Shown: positions 1-5,656 of the stretch, piece after piece
Position numbering within the stretch: position 1 is the stretch's first letter
Layout: each line of letters starts with the position of its first letter
NCBI GenBank assembly: GCA_030608825.1
Contig: JAUWDL010000092.1
Span: 1-6,255 of the forward strand
Direction of reading: 5' to 3'
DNA length: 6,255 nucleotides
Source of the DNA: Gemmatimonadales bacterium
GTDB lineage: Bacteria > Gemmatimonadota > Gemmatimonadetes > Palauibacterales > Palauibacteraceae
Translations under genes and position numbers: made by a program
Notes under the pieces: model-generated
Databases searched by the model: none
Seen by the model: only the letters and a program-made list of their open reading frames with translations
Told to the model about the DNA's origin: nothing

Positions 1-1
1 G

Positions 2-1822
2 GACTGGTCGCTCTCCCGGGATCGCTACTGGGGCACGCCGCTGCCGATCTGGGTCTGCGATACGGACGAGGAACACCGGGAGGTGTTGGGCTCCTACGAG
101 GCCTTGGCGGAGCGGGTCGGGGCGCTGTCGTCGGAGTTCGATCCGCACCGTCCCGACATCGATGAGTTCGAGTGGGATTGCCGGTCAGAGGGCTGCGGCG
201 GACGGATGCGCCGGATCCCGCAGGTGCTGGACGCCTGGTTCGATTCCGGCTCGATGCCGTACGCGCAGTGGCACTACCCGTTCGAGAACGAGGAGGAGTT
301 CCGGGTCCATTTCCCGGCCGATTTCATCGCGGAGGGAGTGGATCAGACCCGCGGGTGGTTCTACTCCCTCCTCGCGCTCTCGACGCTCCTGTTCGACGAG
401 ACATCCTACCGCGCCGTCGTCGTGAACGACCTGATCCTGGATCAGGAGGGGCAGAAGATGTCCAAGTCGCGCGGCAACGTCGTGGACCCGTGGAAGGCGA
501 TCGACCGGCACGGCGCCGATGCCCTGCGCTACTACCTGATGTCGGTCAGCAATCCCTGGCTGCCGAAGCGCTGGGATCCGGACGGCATCGGCGATGTGGA
601 GCGCAAACTCTTCGACACGTTGCGCAACACCTACCGATTCTTCTCGCTCTACGCGGGGCTGGAGGGGTGGACGCACGAGGATTCCGGCGCGCGGCCGCCA
701 TCGGAGCGTTCCGTGATGGATCGCTGGCTCCTCAGCCGCACGGACTCGCTCGCCGAGGAGCTACGCGAGGAGCTCGAGGGCTACGAGCTGACGCGGGCGG
801 CCCGTAGGCTCTCCGGCTTCGTGCTCGACGAGCTCTCCAACTGGTACGTTCGCCGGTCGCGCGACCGCTTCTGGGCGACGCGGCCCGATGCGGAAACCAA
901 GCAGGCCGCACGCGACGCCTTCGCCACCCTGCACGAGACGCTGCGGACGACCGCGGCTCTCCTGGCGCCGTTCGCTCCCTTCTTCGCCGACTGGCTCCAC
1001 CGGGCCCTGGTCGGAGACTCCGTGCACCTGGCGGATTATCCGGTCTCGGCGGGACGGATCGACCGGGATCTGGAGAGGGATATGCGGGATGTGCGCGAGC
1101 TGGCCGTCCTCGGCAGGGCGGCGCGCGAGCAGGAGAATCTGAGGGTTCGTCAGCCACTCCGGCTGCTGAGAGCGGTCGTGCCCGGAGGGCGTCGGCCGTC
1201 GCAGGCCGTGCTTGAGCTTCTCGCCCAGGAATTGAACGTCAAACAGGTTGAGTTTCTTTCCGACACCGATGATATTGTGCGGCTTGTCGTGAAACCCGAT
1301 TTCGGCCGGCTGGGCCCGCGGTTCGGACCGTCGACCCCCGAGGTAGCGCGGCTCGTTCAGAACCTCGAGCCGGAGCAGGCCCGCCGCCTCCGAGCCGGTG
1401 ATCCCATCGAACTGGAGCTGGAGCTGGGCGGCGAAGGCGTCGTGATCGCGCCCGATGAGGTGTCGATCACCGAGGTCGCGTCGGGAGAGCTCGTCGTGAA
1501 GAGCGCCGACGGCTATCTGGTCGGGCTGGACCGGACGCTAGACGAAGGGCTCGTGGCAGAGGGGATCGCCCGGGAGCTGGTGAATCGGGTACAACGACTT
1601 CGCCGGGACTCGGGGCTGGAGGTGTCCGATCGGATCGAGCTGGGGATCCGAGGCAGCGAGGAGATCGAGAGCGCTGCCAACGAGCACCGCGACTATATTG
1701 CCGGCGAAACGCTCGCCGTGGACGTGCAGATCGGCGGCGAGGGTGACGGGGAAAGCGGGGAATGGCGCGATAGCGAGCTCGACGGACATCCCGTGCGGAT
1801 CGGATTGAGCCGAGCGCGGTAG
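2..1822 (+). CDS. ileS: Isoleucyl-tRNA synthetase, type 2 (eukaryote-like), 3' part
   Basis: This cytoplasmic class I aminoacyl-tRNA synthetase charges tRNA-Ile with isoleucine. The frame is open from base 2, so the 5' end, with the HIGH motif and most of the editing domain, lies outside the window. About 606 residues are visible of the roughly 1,050 usual for type 2 enzymes. The first residues read WSLSRDRYWGTPLPIW, the class Ia core signature. Next come a Cys-containing insert (DCRSEGCGG), DAWFDSGSMPYAQWHYPF, and the ATP-binding KMSKS loop at bases 455-469 (GQKMSKSRGNVVDPW). The anticodon-binding helical domain follows (LSNWYVRRSRDRFW near base 835). A C-terminal DUF5915-type region begins near base 1400 and includes the helix GIARELVNRVQRLRRDSGL. 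The wording around these motifs fits the type 2, eukaryote-like clade. Standing upstream of lspA, it is probably the housekeeping enzyme rather than an acquired copy. The stop is TAG. Gene identity is certain; the type assignment is inference from motifs. Confidence 0.97.
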   Translation, partial: DWSLSRDRYWGTPLPIWVCDTDEEHREVLGSYEALAERVGALSSEFDPHRPDIDEFEWDCRSEGCGGRMRRIPQVLDAWFDSGSMPYAQWHYPFENEEEFRVHFPADFIAEGVDQTRGWFYSLLALSTLLFDETSYRAVVVNDLILDQEGQKMSKSRGNVVDPWKAIDRHGADALRYYLMSVSNPWLPKRWDPDGIGDVERKLFDTLRNTYRFFSLYAGLEGWTHEDSGARPPSERSVMDRWLLSRTDSLAEELREELEGYELTRAARRLSGFVLDELSNWYVRRSRDRFWATRPDAETKQAARDAFATLHETLRTTAALLAPFAPFFADWLHRALVGDSVHLADYPVSAGRIDRDLERDMRDVRELAVLGRAAREQENLRVRQPLRLLRAVVPGGRRPSQAVLELLAQELNVKQVEFLSDTDDIVRLVVKPDFGRLGPRFGPSTPEVARLVQNLEPEQARRLRAGDPIELELELGGEGVVIAPDEVSITEVASGELVVKSADGYLVGLDRTLDEGLVAEGIARELVNRVQRLRRDSGLEVSDRIELGIRGSEEIESAANEHRDYIAGETLAVDVQIGGEGDGESGEWRDSELDGHPVRIGLSRAR

Positions 1823-1827
1823 AAAGG

Positions 1828-1848
1828 TCGTTCCGCCAGGCGGATCGA
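1828..1848. repeat. Near-perfect 21-bp dyad between ileS and the dksA-like gene
   Basis: Arms TCGTTCCGCC and GGCGGATCGA flank a single central A at 1838, with one mismatched pair (1831/1845). The dyad starts six bases after the ileS stop. It could be an operator or a short RNA hairpin (loop CAG), but no T-run follows, so it is not a convincing intrinsic terminator. Its function is unknown. Confidence 0.45.
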
Positions 1849-1860
1849 ATGGAAGAACAT

Positions 1861-1866
1861 AGGTGG
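1861..1866 (+). promoter_or_regulatory. Probable ribosome binding site of the dksA-like gene
   Basis: AGGTGG matches AGGAGG at five of six bases and lies 8 nt before the ATG at 1875. It supports that start over the GTG at 1863, which it overlaps, and over the family-like ATG at 1908, which has no visible Shine-Dalgarno sequence. Confidence 0.45.
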
Positions 1867-1874
1867 CGCGGCGG

Positions 1875-2291
1875 ATGTCGCGTCCGGCAGATACAAAGAC
1901 GGCAACGATGAAAAAGACAGAACTCAAGCACTTCGAGGATCGGCTGCTCAAGGAGCGGGCGCGCGCTCTCAAGGAGCTCGGCCACTACGACGAGTCGTTC
2001 TCGGAGACCCCCCAAAGCTCCGATGGCGACCTGTCGGCCTACAGCTTCCATATGGCCGATCAGGGCACGGACGCGATGGAGCGAGAGAAGGCCTTCCTGT
2101 TCGCGAGCAAAGAGGGTCGCTTCCTCTACCATATCGACGAGGCACTCCGCCGCCTATACCGGGATCCGAAGGGGTTCGGCAGCTGCGAAGAGTGTGGAGA
2201 CGAGATCGGCTGGGAGCGCCTCGACGCCCTTCCGCACACGCGCCTTTGCATCAAGTGCAAGGAGCGCGAGGAGAGCGGTGTCTCGATCTGA
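1875..2291 (+). CDS. DksA/TraR-family C4 zinc-finger regulator
   Basis: This protein of about 138 aa belongs to the DksA/TraR family, whose members insert a coiled coil into the RNA polymerase secondary channel and, in DksA itself, act with ppGpp on stringent-response promoters. The N-terminal half is a charged helix (KKTELKHFEDRLLKERARA). A tip-like turn HMADQGTDAMEREKAF and a second helix (REGRF-like, then HIDEALRRLY) follow. The C-terminal zinc finger has four Cys at about residues 104, 107, 125 and 128 (CEEC, 17 residues, CIKC). Start choice is uncertain. The ATG at 1875 has an AGGTGG site, GTG at 1863 is possible (142 aa), and ATG at 1908 (127 aa, MKKTELKHF) looks most like family N-termini. 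Lying between ileS and lspA, it is probably co-transcribed with them. Whether it is the functional DksA or a paralogue is not resolved by sequence, so no gene symbol is given. Confidence 0.9.
   Translation: MSRPADTKTATMKKTELKHFEDRLLKERARALKELGHYDESFSETPQSSDGDLSAYSFHMADQGTDAMEREKAFLFASKEGRFLYHIDEALRRLYRDPKGFGSCEECGDEIGWERLDALPHTRLCIKCKEREESGVSI
2268..2273 (+). promoter_or_regulatory. Probable ribosome binding site of lspA
   Basis: GAGGAG lies 4 nt before the GTG at 2278, inside the end of the dksA-like gene. A second purine run, AAGGAG at 2259-2264, is 13 nt away. Their presence, and the lack of another in-frame start before the first membrane helix, decide the lspA start. Confidence 0.45.
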
Positions 2292-2880
2292 CGAGACCGG
2301 GACGGCGGAAGCGCCCAACACGGAAGCGCTGAACGAGGAGGGTTCGGCTCGCAAGGGACTCAGCAAGCCCGCCCTGGCACTTCTGGTCCTGGCAGTCGTC
2401 GTCACGCTCGATCTGGCCACCAAATGGTGGATCGTCAACAACATGGGCTATCACGAGACGATCTCCGTCATCGGAAACGTCGTGCGGCTCACGTACACCC
2501 ACAATCCGGGCGCCGCCTTCGGCATCAACATCGGAGAGCATTCCCGGATCTTCTTCCTCATGCTCTCGATCGTGGCGCTCGGCGTTCTCGCTGCGATCTA
2601 CCGGTCGACTCCGGCGACCGACCGCCTCCGGCTTCTCGCCGTGGCGCTCGTCGGGTCGGGAGCGATCGGGAACATCATCGATCGCCTGCGCTACGAGCGC
2701 GGCGTGGTCGATTTCCTGGACGTGGGCCTCGGGAGCCATCGCTGGTGGGTGTTCAACGTGGCCGACTCCGCCGTGACGGTCGGCGCGATCCTGCTTCTCG
2801 TCTCGTTCCTGCTGGAGGAGGGCCGTGAGCGATCCTCCGCGCGGCGTGGCCCCGAAGGAGCGAGCGTCGGAGAGTCCTGA
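2278..2880 (+). CDS. lspA: Lipoprotein signal peptidase (signal peptidase II)
   Basis: This inner-membrane aspartyl protease cuts the signal peptide of prolipoproteins before the lipidated Cys. The 200-aa product from GTG 2278 has four predicted membrane helices at about 31-53, 90-108, 115-134 and 157-180. Conserved family positions are visible: D45 and K49 (DLATKWW), THNPGAAFG at 74-82, GNIIDR at 131-136, the probable catalytic pair D145 (GVVDF) and D163 (FNVADSA), and N160. It is longer than the usual 160-180 aa because of an acidic, Pro/Glu-rich N-terminal stretch of about 28 residues and a charged C-terminal tail. The start overlaps the end of the dksA-like gene by 14 nt. The open frame continues further upstream (to 2023), but that part lies inside the dksA-like gene and is not lipoprotein-peptidase-like. 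The ileS-lspA-rluD neighbourhood is common in bacteria. Identity is certain; the exact start is likely but not proven. Confidence 0.95.
   Translation: MSRSDETGTAEAPNTEALNEEGSARKGLSKPALALLVLAVVVTLDLATKWWIVNNMGYHETISVIGNVVRLTYTHNPGAAFGINIGEHSRIFFLMLSIVALGVLAAIYRSTPATDRLRLLAVALVGSGAIGNIIDRLRYERGVVDFLDVGLGSHRWWVFNVADSAVTVGAILLLVSFLLEEGRERSSARRGPEGASVGES
2814..2822 (+). promoter_or_regulatory. Strong Shine-Dalgarno sequence of the rluD-like gene
   Basis: GGAGGAGGG, containing a perfect AGGAGG, lies just before the GTG at 2825 and inside the 3' end of lspA. It fixes the pseudouridine synthase start 56 nt upstream of the lspA stop and points to internal initiation rather than simple stop-start coupling. 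Confidence 0.75.
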
Positions 2881-3835
2881 AGCCGGCCTTCCCGAAGTCG
2901 TCACCTTCCAGATCGAAGAGCCGCACTCCCGGCTCGACCGTCACCTGGCGGAGCGCCTCGACATCAGCCGTAGTCGAGCCGCCGCGCTCATCGCCGAGGG
3001 CCTCGTCGAGGTGAATGGCAAGGCGGTGGCCAAGAGCCGGGCCGTGACTCCCGGCGAGATCGTGACCGTCGCGCTTCCACCGAAGATGCCGCTCGAGGTC
3101 GGGCCGGAAGCGATCCCCCTGGAGGTCCGCTACGAAGACGACGACCTGGCGGTCGTCGAGAAGCCGGCCGGGATGGTCGTACATCCGGCTCCCGGCCACC
3201 CGAGCGGCACGCTCGTCAACGCGCTTCTTCACCGTCTGGGGAATCTGTCCTCCACCGGCGCCCCGCTTCGGCCCGGCATCATCCACAGGTTGGATCGCGA
3301 CACGAGCGGCCTGCTCGTCGTGGCCAGGACGGACGAGGCCCATCGCGAGCTTTCCGATGCCATCGCGCGACGACGCGTGCGGCGGGGGTACCTGGCCGCA
3401 GCCTGGGGGAAGCTGGGGGAGGAAGAGGGGACGATCGACCTGCCGATCGGGAGGGATCCCCGGGACCGGAAGCGGATGGCCGTCGTCGAGGGTGGGCGTC
3501 ACGCCGTCACCCACTACCGGCGGCTCGAGTGGTGGCCCTCGGCCGAGTACCTGGCCATTCGGCTGGAGACCGGCCGCACGCACCAGGTGCGTGTGCACCT
3601 GCGCGCGCTCGGGCACCCTGTCGTCGGCGACCCGATCTACGCTCCGCGCTGGGAGCGCGGCTTCGTCGGGGCCGGAGGCCACTGGGCCGATGAGTTCGCT
3701 CGCCGCTGCGGCCGGATGTTCCTCCACGCCGCGCGCCTCGTCTTCCGCCACCCGCGAACGGGGGAGGAGATGGACTTTACCTCCCCGCTGCCCGAGCCGC
3801 TGCGGAGTGCCGCGCAGTGGGCGAGCCGGCCATGA
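2825..3835 (+). CDS. RluD/YlyB-type 23S rRNA pseudouridine synthase
   Basis: This RluA-family enzyme isomerises uridine to pseudouridine in RNA. RluD itself modifies helix 69 of 23S rRNA (positions 1911, 1915 and 1917 in E. coli). The 336-aa protein has an S4 RNA-binding domain at about 35-85 (SRLDRHLAERLDISRSRAAA, then GLVEVNGKAV). The catalytic domain runs from about 100 to 325. The signature HRLDRDTSGLLVVA begins at H154, with D157 as the expected nucleophile. Further motifs are VEKPAGMVVHPAPGH, RTHQVRVHLRALGHPVVGDP at 251-270, and FLHAARLVFRHP near the end. S4 plus this motif set favours RluD or Bacillus YlyB over RluA. Neighbourhood with lspA matches both families, so no symbol is assigned. 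The GTG start is set by an AGGAGG site; about 20 N-terminal residues lie in the overlap with lspA. Target uridines cannot be read from sequence. Confidence 0.93.
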   Translation: MSDPPRGVAPKERASESPEAGLPEVVTFQIEEPHSRLDRHLAERLDISRSRAAALIAEGLVEVNGKAVAKSRAVTPGEIVTVALPPKMPLEVGPEAIPLEVRYEDDDLAVVEKPAGMVVHPAPGHPSGTLVNALLHRLGNLSSTGAPLRPGIIHRLDRDTSGLLVVARTDEAHRELSDAIARRRVRRGYLAAAWGKLGEEEGTIDLPIGRDPRDRKRMAVVEGGRHAVTHYRRLEWWPSAEYLAIRLETGRTHQVRVHLRALGHPVVGDPIYAPRWERGFVGAGGHWADEFARRCGRMFLHAARLVFRHPRTGEEMDFTSPLPEPLRSAAQWASRP

Positions 3836-4875
3836 TGCCGCTCCGTTCGGCCGGTCGCTCAGCCGTTCGGCCGGCGCTGCTGATGCCGCTCCGGCGCTTC
3901 CGCCTCGGCTGGGTCGTGCTCTTCAACCTGCTCGGGTTCGCGGCGCTCCAGGCGGCCCCGCAGGAAGGCCTCGACTGCCCGGAGGAGGTCGTGCGCTTCG
4001 AGTCGACCGGTTTGATCTGGGAGGCGGATCCGGGCCTGGAGCGGATGGCCCGAACACTGGCCGACGATCCCCGAATCCGGGCTCCGATGCCGGCGATCGG
4101 CGAGATCGAGGTGGCTCTGAGAGGAAGCACGATCCGCCTCGCACGCGACATCGCATGCGCCGATCCGTCTGCGCCGGGCGCCGACTGGGTGGCGGGAGCG
4201 GCGTGGCCGGAGCGAGGCCTGGTGGTCGTGCGGGCCGGGGAGGCGGTCGGAGCGCTGGCGCCGGTGCGGCGCGTCCTCCGCCACGAGCTCGCACACCTGG
4301 CTCTCCATCGCGCCACGAACGGACGTTCTCCCCGGTGGCTGAACGAGGGCTACGCCCAGCTCGCGTCCGGTGAATGGGGATGGGAGGAGGGCTGGGCGGT
4401 TCGGCTGGCCTTCCTGCGCGGACACACCAGCCTGTCGGATCTCTCGCTTCGCTTTCCAAGCCACCGGGACGGCGCCGCGGCGGCCTACCTGCTGTCGTAC
4501 ACTGCCGTGGAGCAGCTGCTGGAGTCGGGCGGCGAGGCCGGCCTGCGGGCGCTCTTCGACGGATTGGCGGCGGGGAGCTCGTTCGACGAGACCTTACGCA
4601 CCGTCTACGGCCTGACCGCGGATCAGTTCGAGACTCGATGGAAGCGGACGATGTCGAGCCGCTACGGCACGCTGTACGTCCTGTCGCGTGCGGCGATCTT
4701 CTGGATCGCGATCACGCTCCTCGTGCTCTGGGTCGGCTCGCGCCGGAGGCGCCGGGACCGCGCCAAGCTGGATCGCATGCGCCGGGAGGAGATGGAGAGT
4801 GCAGCCGCCGGGCTGCCGATGGAGATCATCGACTGGATCCCGCCCGACGCCGACGAGTGGAAACAAGGGTCATGA
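3832..4875 (+). CDS. Membrane-anchored peptidase-MA-like zinc metalloprotease
   Basis: The product, about 347 aa, looks like an exported gluzincin (peptidase MA-like superfamily). An Arg-rich N-terminus and hydrophobic stretch (GWVVLFNLLGFAALQAAP, about 26-43) form a signal peptide or anchor. The zinc site is HELAH at 151-155, with E172 in WLNEGYAQ as the likely third ligand and E152 as catalytic base. A helical region with AAAAYLLSYTAVEQLLE follows (215-231). One C-terminal membrane helix at about 284-303 precedes a cytoplasmic RRRRRDR stop-transfer and a tail of about 40 residues ending in DWIPPDADEWKQGS. The catalytic domain would face the periplasm or cell exterior. The start at ATG 3832 forms an ATGA overlap with the rluD stop. 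GTG 3817 and ATG 3883 are alternatives, the latter giving a standard-length signal peptide. Substrate is unknown. The family call rests on HExxH plus NEG and the topology. Confidence 0.82.
   Translation: MMPLRSAGRSAVRPALLMPLRRFRLGWVVLFNLLGFAALQAAPQEGLDCPEEVVRFESTGLIWEADPGLERMARTLADDPRIRAPMPAIGEIEVALRGSTIRLARDIACADPSAPGADWVAGAAWPERGLVVVRAGEAVGALAPVRRVLRHELAHLALHRATNGRSPRWLNEGYAQLASGEWGWEEGWAVRLAFLRGHTSLSDLSLRFPSHRDGAAAAYLLSYTAVEQLLESGGEAGLRALFDGLAAGSSFDETLRTVYGLTADQFETRWKRTMSSRYGTLYVLSRAAIFWIAITLLVLWVGSRRRRRDRAKLDRMRREEMESAAAGLPMEIIDWIPPDADEWKQGS
3833..3893. repeat. Short direct repeats at the metalloprotease start
   Basis: TGATGCCGCTCCG occurs at 3833-3845 and again at 3881-3893, 48 nt apart and in frame, so MPLR is encoded twice. 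Interleaved with it, CCGTTCGGCCGG occurs at 3843-3854 and 3863-3874, 20 nt apart and out of frame. The arrangement suggests local duplication that produced two ATG codons in the same context. Confidence 0.6.
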
Positions 4876-5303
4876 GCGTGCCGGCCGGCCGGACCGTTGT
4901 TTGCGCCCTCTGCCTCCTCGCGTCGGGCTCGTGCGGCGCCGAGCCGCCGCCCGAAGAGGTGGAAGGCGCCCGCGGACCGGCCGATCTGCCCGACCTCGTC
5001 TTCATCGCTCTGGGAAACGAACCGTTCTGGAACGTCCGTGTGTTCAGGGACCGGCTTCGTTACGAGGCGTTGGGAGAGGAGCCGGTTGAGTTCGAGTCTC
5101 CTCGCAACGTGACGGAGCCGGGGAGCGGGAGGCGGACATGGACCGCCGAGACCGGCGCTCAGGTGATCTCCGTGACGATCGAGGAGCGTCCGTGCAGCGA
5201 CACGATGTCCGACGTCTCCTACCAGTACGCTGCGAGCGTGCGGATCGGGGAGCGCTCGCTCGCGGGTTGTGCGCTGAAGGGAGGGGCGGCGGAGCCCGAC
5301 TGA
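4872..5303 (+). CDS. Small predicted lipoprotein with COG3650-like domain
   Basis: This 143-aa envelope protein has no known function. The N-terminus MSVPAGRTVVCALCLLASGSC is signal-like; C21 in ASGSC could be a lipobox Cys, although Ser at -3 is not the preferred residue, so ordinary secretion is possible. The next 20 residues are Pro/Glu-rich, a typical linker. The folded part, about 43-136, starts FIALGNEPFWNVRVF and ends with CSDTMSDVSYQYAASVRIG and SLAGCALKG. The GNEPFW, CSDxMSD and GCA pattern is recalled from the uncharacterised COG3650 family; C108 and C133 could form a disulphide. It starts in a 4-nt ATGA overlap with the metalloprotease stop, so the two are probably coupled and may act together at the envelope. 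It is the last gene before two potential hairpins. Confidence 0.75.
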   Translation: MSVPAGRTVVCALCLLASGSCGAEPPPEEVEGARGPADLPDLVFIALGNEPFWNVRVFRDRLRYEALGEEPVEFESPRNVTEPGSGRRTWTAETGAQVISVTIEERPCSDTMSDVSYQYAASVRIGERSLAGCALKGGAAEPD

Positions 5304-5307
5304 GCCT

Positions 5308-5327
5308 GGCGAGCGTTTCAGTTCGCC
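5308..5327 (+). terminator. Possible hairpin after the operon's last stop
   Basis: Arms GGCGAGC (5308-5314) and GTTCGCC (5321-5327) pair through seven positions, one of them G-U, around the loop GTTTCA, 4 nt after the TGA at 5301-5303. There is no following T-run, so a classical intrinsic terminator is not shown; it could stabilise the mRNA end or act with the next hairpin. Confidence 0.35.
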
Positions 5328-5330
5328 CGT

Positions 5331-5354
5331 CTCGCGGCGACGCTCGCGGCGACG
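5331..5354. repeat. Perfect 12-bp tandem direct repeat
   Basis: CTCGCGGCGACG is present twice with no gap (5331-5342 and 5343-5354). Both copies can pair with the following GTCGCCGC (5360-5367), so alternative hairpins are possible. It lies between the end of the upstream operon and the promoter of the next gene. Confidence 0.65.
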
Positions 5355-5367
5355 CCAACGTCGCCGC
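5346..5367 (+). terminator. Second possible hairpin, 8-bp perfect stem
   Basis: GCGGCGAC (5346-5353) pairs perfectly with GTCGCCGC (5360-5367) around the six-base loop GCCAAC. It ends 9 nt before the -35 element of the downstream promoter. The sequence after it is not T-rich, so termination is only inferred from position between two transcription units. Confidence 0.35.
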
Positions 5368-5376
5368 TCTCGGCGT

Positions 5377-5405
5377 TTGACGCCGCCATCCCGGTCGTCT
5401 ATCGT
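5377..5405 (+). promoter_or_regulatory. Predicted sigma70-type promoter of the small membrane protein gene
   Basis: A -35 element TTGACG (5377-5382, five of six consensus) and a -10 element TATCGT (5400-5405, four of six) are separated by exactly 17 bp. Only 7 nt lie between the -10 element and the ATG at 5413, so transcription would begin at or next to the start codon. No Shine-Dalgarno sequence precedes that ATG, which agrees with a leaderless transcript. It probably also serves the downstream nhaA gene. Confidence 0.6.
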
Positions 5406-5412
5406 GCCCGCC

Positions 5413-5652
5413 ATGCCTGAAGAACGTAAAGACCGCGACGCGAGCGGGTTCGCGTTCGCGCCGATCAACTACGCGCTGTTCGGAGCGGCCCTGGCGGCGA
5501 TCCTCGCCGGATACGTGCTTCTCAGTCGCGGCTCCATCACCACGGCACCGCTGCTGTTGGTCCTCGGATACATCGTCCTCGTTCCCGCCGCTCTCCTCGC
5601 GGGCTTCTCCGGCCGGGGTCGCGGCACCGACGTGCCATCGAACGACGACTGA
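5413..5652 (+). CDS. Small two-helix membrane protein (DUF3098-like)
   Basis: This 79-aa protein has a charged, cytoplasm-like N-terminus (MPEERKDRDASG) and the conserved-looking stretch FAFAPINYALFG. Two membrane helices follow at about 20-38 and 44-64, joined by a short loop (SRGSITTAP). The polar C-terminus ends GTDVPSNDD. The NY, GY-LL and AP-LLV-GY-VL-P pattern resembles small DUF3098-type membrane proteins, which have no assigned function; this is recalled, not searched. The ATG at 5413 is chosen because it begins right after a TTGACG/TATCGT promoter. In-frame TTG 5377 and GTG 5404 lie in the -35 and -10 elements and are unlikely. The gene ends 4 nt before nhaA, so the pair probably forms one transcription unit. 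A role alongside the antiporter is possible but is only a guess from position. Confidence 0.75.
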   Translation: MPEERKDRDASGFAFAPINYALFGAALAAILAGYVLLSRGSITTAPLLLVLGYIVLVPAALLAGFSGRGRGTDVPSNDD

Positions 5653-5656
5653 TCCA

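Noticed and set aside
1805..1830. Promoter at the ileS end with TTGAGC as -35
   Set aside because: No acceptable -10 sequence lies 16-18 bp downstream; co-transcription with ileS is simpler.
1869..1907. A leaderless promoter for the ATG at 1908 of the dksA-like gene (TACAAA at 1892-1897)
   Set aside because: The hexamer is 10 nt from the ATG and no -35 element is found at the right spacing (CGGCGG there), so it does not match the pattern seen at 5377-5413.
2023..2277. Upstream extension of the lspA frame inside the dksA-like gene
   Set aside because: The residues are Ser/Arg/Ala-rich and unlike any signal peptidase; the zinc-finger frame is clearly the coding one there, and GTG 2278 has a nearby GAGGAG.
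2251..3751. Long open frames on the - strand opposite lspA and the pseudouridine synthase gene
   Set aside because: They mirror strongly supported + strand genes, have no recognisable domains, and are rich in Arg, Pro, Asp and Gly as expected for antisense frames in high-G+C DNA.
3817..3831. GTG start for the metalloprotease
   Set aside because: It adds only five residues, has no clear ribosome binding site, and ATG 3832 makes the usual 4-nt coupled overlap with the rluD stop.
4374..4871. Upstream extension of the lipoprotein frame inside the metalloprotease gene
   Set aside because: Low-complexity Gly/Arg/Ala translation overlapping the conserved protease frame; ATG 4872 gives a proper signal peptide and an ATGA junction.
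5331..5367. CRISPR-like or attachment-site repeat
   Set aside because: Only two adjacent 12-bp copies with no spacers, and no integrase, cas or tRNA gene nearby.
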